Shown: positions 9,837 to 11,489 of the stretch, piece by piece
Position numbering within the stretch: the first letter of the stretch is position 1
Layout of the letters: each line of letters starts with the position of its first letter
NCBI GenBank assembly: GCA_001783255.1
Contig: MFRB01000029.1
Span: 1-11,489 of the forward strand
Direction of reading: 5' to 3'
DNA from: Candidatus Magasanikbacteria bacterium RIFOXYD12_FULL_33_17
GTDB taxonomy: Bacteria; Patescibacteriota; Patescibacteriia; Magasanikbacterales; UBA922
Length of the DNA stretch: 11,489 bases
Program-made: the position numbers and the translations under genes
The notes under the pieces: model-generated
What the model was told of the DNA's origin: nothing
Database searches by the model: none
What the model saw: only the letters and a program-made list of their open reading frames with translations

Positions 9837-11489
9837 ATGGGTAGAGATTATCCTTTAGATAAGATACGTAACATTGGTATCATGGCGCATATCGATGCTG
9901 GTAAAACTACTTTTACTGAACGTGTTCTTTTCTATACCGGTAAAAAACATAAAATCGGTGAAGTTCATGAAGGTGAAGCTACTATGGACTGGATGGAACA
10001 AGAAAAAGAGCGTGGTATCACTATTACTTCTGCTGCTACAACTTGTTTTTGGCAAAATCACCGTATCAATATTATTGATACTCCAGGCCACGTGGATTTT
10101 ACTGTAGAAGTAGAACGTTCATTACGTGTTCTTGATGGTGCTATTGCTGTATTTGATGGTTCACAAGGTGTTGAGCCTCAATCAGAAACTGTTTGGCGTC
10201 AAGCTGACAAATACAATGTTCCTCGTATTTGTTTTATCAACAAAATGGACAAAACTGGTGCTGATTTTTACATGAGTTTGAAATCAATCAAAGATCGTCT
10301 ATCACCAAAAGCTGTGGCTATTCAACTTCCAATTGGAAGTGAATCAAATTTCTCAGGTGTTGTAGATATTATCACTGAAAAAGCTTACAAATTTGAAGGT
10401 GACCATGGTATGACTATTGTCGAAATTGAAGTTCCTGCTGATATGAAAGATCAAGTTACGGAATATCGTGGTTCTTTGATGGAAGCTGTAGCTGAAGCTA
10501 ATGAAAATTTGATGAATAAATATTTGGGTGGTGAAGCTTTGACAATTGAGGAAGTAAAATCTGGCATTCGTACTCTTGTTTTGAAAGATGAAATTTATCC
10601 TGTGATGTGTGGTACAGCTTTGCAAAATATTGGTGTACAAATAGCACTAGATAATGTTGTTGCTTATTTACCTTCACCTTTGGATGTGCCTACTCTTTTT
10701 GCTACAGATCCAGATGATGAAGAACATAAAATTGAAATCAAAACTGATGATACAGCTCCTTTTGCAGGTTTGGCTTTCAAGATTGCAACGGATCCTTTCG
10801 TTGGTAAATTATCTTTCTTTCGTGTGTATTCTGGTAGTTTGAAATCTGGTACTTATGTTTTGAATACCACTTCAGGCAAAAAAGAACGTATCGCTCGTAT
10901 CGTACGTTTACATGCTAATACTCGTGAAGAAGTAGATGAAGTATTTGCTGGAGAAATTGCAGCTGCCATTGGTTTAAAAGAGACTACAACAGGTGACACC
11001 TTGTGTGATGAAAATAATCCAGTTGTTTTGGAAAGAATGACTTTCCCAGAACCTGTTATTTCTGTTGCTATTGAACCTGCTACCAAACAAGATGCTGAAA
11101 AAATGAGTTTGGCTCTTCAAAAACTTGCTGAAGAAGATCCTACTTTCAAAGTTCATACTGATGAAGAAACTTTGCAAACAATTATCTCAGGTATGGGAGA
11201 ATTGCATTTGGATATTCTTGTTGATCGTATGAAACGCGAGTTCAAAGTAGAAGCTCAAGTAGGTGCTCCTCAAGTTGCTTACAAAGAAACAATTAGAAAA
11301 CCTGCTGAAGCCGAAGGTAAATATGTTAAACAATCTGGTGGTCGTGGTCAATATGGTCACTGTTGGTTACGTATTGAACCTATGGAAAAAGGTGCTGGCT
11401 TCGAATTCGTTGATGAAATCAAAGGTGGTTCAATTCCAAAAGAATATATCACTCCTATTCAAAAAGGTGTCAAAGAAACAATGGACAAA
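9837..11489 (+). CDS. fusA: Elongation factor G (3' end cut by the window)
   Basis: EF-G is the GTPase that drives translocation on the ribosome. 551 codons are open from ATG 9837 to the right edge; full-length proteins are near 700 aa, so domain IV is cut and domain V is missing. GTPase motifs: AHIDAGKT (17-24), RGITI switch I, DTPGH (81-85, catalytic His85) and NKMD (135-138). The beta-barrel domain II and domain III (MSLALQKLAEEDPTF, SGMGELHLDIL) follow, and domain IV begins near PQVAYKETIRK with GGRGQYGH. No frameshift or lost motif is seen. An in-frame ATG at codon 16 is too late to be the start. Third gene of the str operon. Confidence 0.97.
   Translation, partial: MGRDYPLDKIRNIGIMAHIDAGKTTFTERVLFYTGKKHKIGEVHEGEATMDWMEQEKERGITITSAATTCFWQNHRINIIDTPGHVDFTVEVERSLRVLDGAIAVFDGSQGVEPQSETVWRQADKYNVPRICFINKMDKTGADFYMSLKSIKDRLSPKAVAIQLPIGSESNFSGVVDIITEKAYKFEGDHGMTIVEIEVPADMKDQVTEYRGSLMEAVAEANENLMNKYLGGEALTIEEVKSGIRTLVLKDEIYPVMCGTALQNIGVQIALDNVVAYLPSPLDVPTLFATDPDDEEHKIEIKTDDTAPFAGLAFKIATDPFVGKLSFFRVYSGSLKSGTYVLNTTSGKKERIARIVRLHANTREEVDEVFAGEIAAAIGLKETTTGDTLCDENNPVVLERMTFPEPVISVAIEPATKQDAEKMSLALQKLAEEDPTFKVHTDEETLQTIISGMGELHLDILVDRMKREFKVEAQVGAPQVAYKETIRKPAEAEGKYVKQSGGRGQYGHCWLRIEPMEKGAGFEFVDEIKGGSIPKEYITPIQKGVKETMDK

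Overview
The window looks like a chromosomal piece of a candidate-phyla-radiation (Patescibacteria) bacterium. It is AT-rich, and most genes start at a bare ATG with no Shine-Dalgarno sequence. Gene content fits: a bacterial rpsL-rpsG-fusA (str) operon, a zinc-ribbon ribosomal protein L28, a nucleoside diphosphate kinase, a short M50 membrane protease, a DUF2164 protein, a 23S-intervening-sequence-type four-helix-bundle protein, and several hypothetical proteins of a kind I associate with this group. The assignment is inference from style and content; no rRNA is present to settle it.

Layout. 1-770: tail of an unknown gene, then a four-helix-bundle gene framed by imperfect inverted copies of an ACAATGG-type repeat. 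773-1330: ndk on the minus strand with its own promoter. 1340-1720: gene-free; it holds a GGC-TTGAAA repeat hairpin, a perfect 20-bp palindrome and a possible small RNA or leader ending in a terminator with a competing antiterminator. 1728-2986: an anomalous island. It is GC-richer, its short ORFs carry strong Shine-Dalgarno sites, and nearly every segment, coding or not, folds into a local hairpin. It encodes a RanBP2-type zinc-finger protein (83 aa), one or more tiny peptides and an unrecognised 79-aa protein. 3026-4762: a Pro-rich acidic miniprotein, an independent small RNA with a perfect sigma-70 promoter and terminator, then a PP2C phosphatase followed 10 bp later by an N/S/Q-rich small protein. 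4847-5020: rpmB (minus). 5072-5303: an inverted-repeat-bounded element. 5308-7671: M50 protease and a 558-aa hypothetical protein. 7708-8353: a two-gene minus-strand operon (126-aa hypothetical, DUF2164). 8457-11489: consensus promoter, structured leader RNA with terminator, then rpsL, rpsG and fusA (cut by the window end).

How it works together. The right end is translation machinery, probably expressed from the 8457 promoter through a leader that could attenuate the operon. The PP2C gene with its small partner looks like a signalling pair. The hairpin-packed island is the least explained part. Its arms keep pairing through G-T rather than A-C, which points to structure kept in a plus-strand RNA, and its base composition and translation signals differ from all its neighbours.
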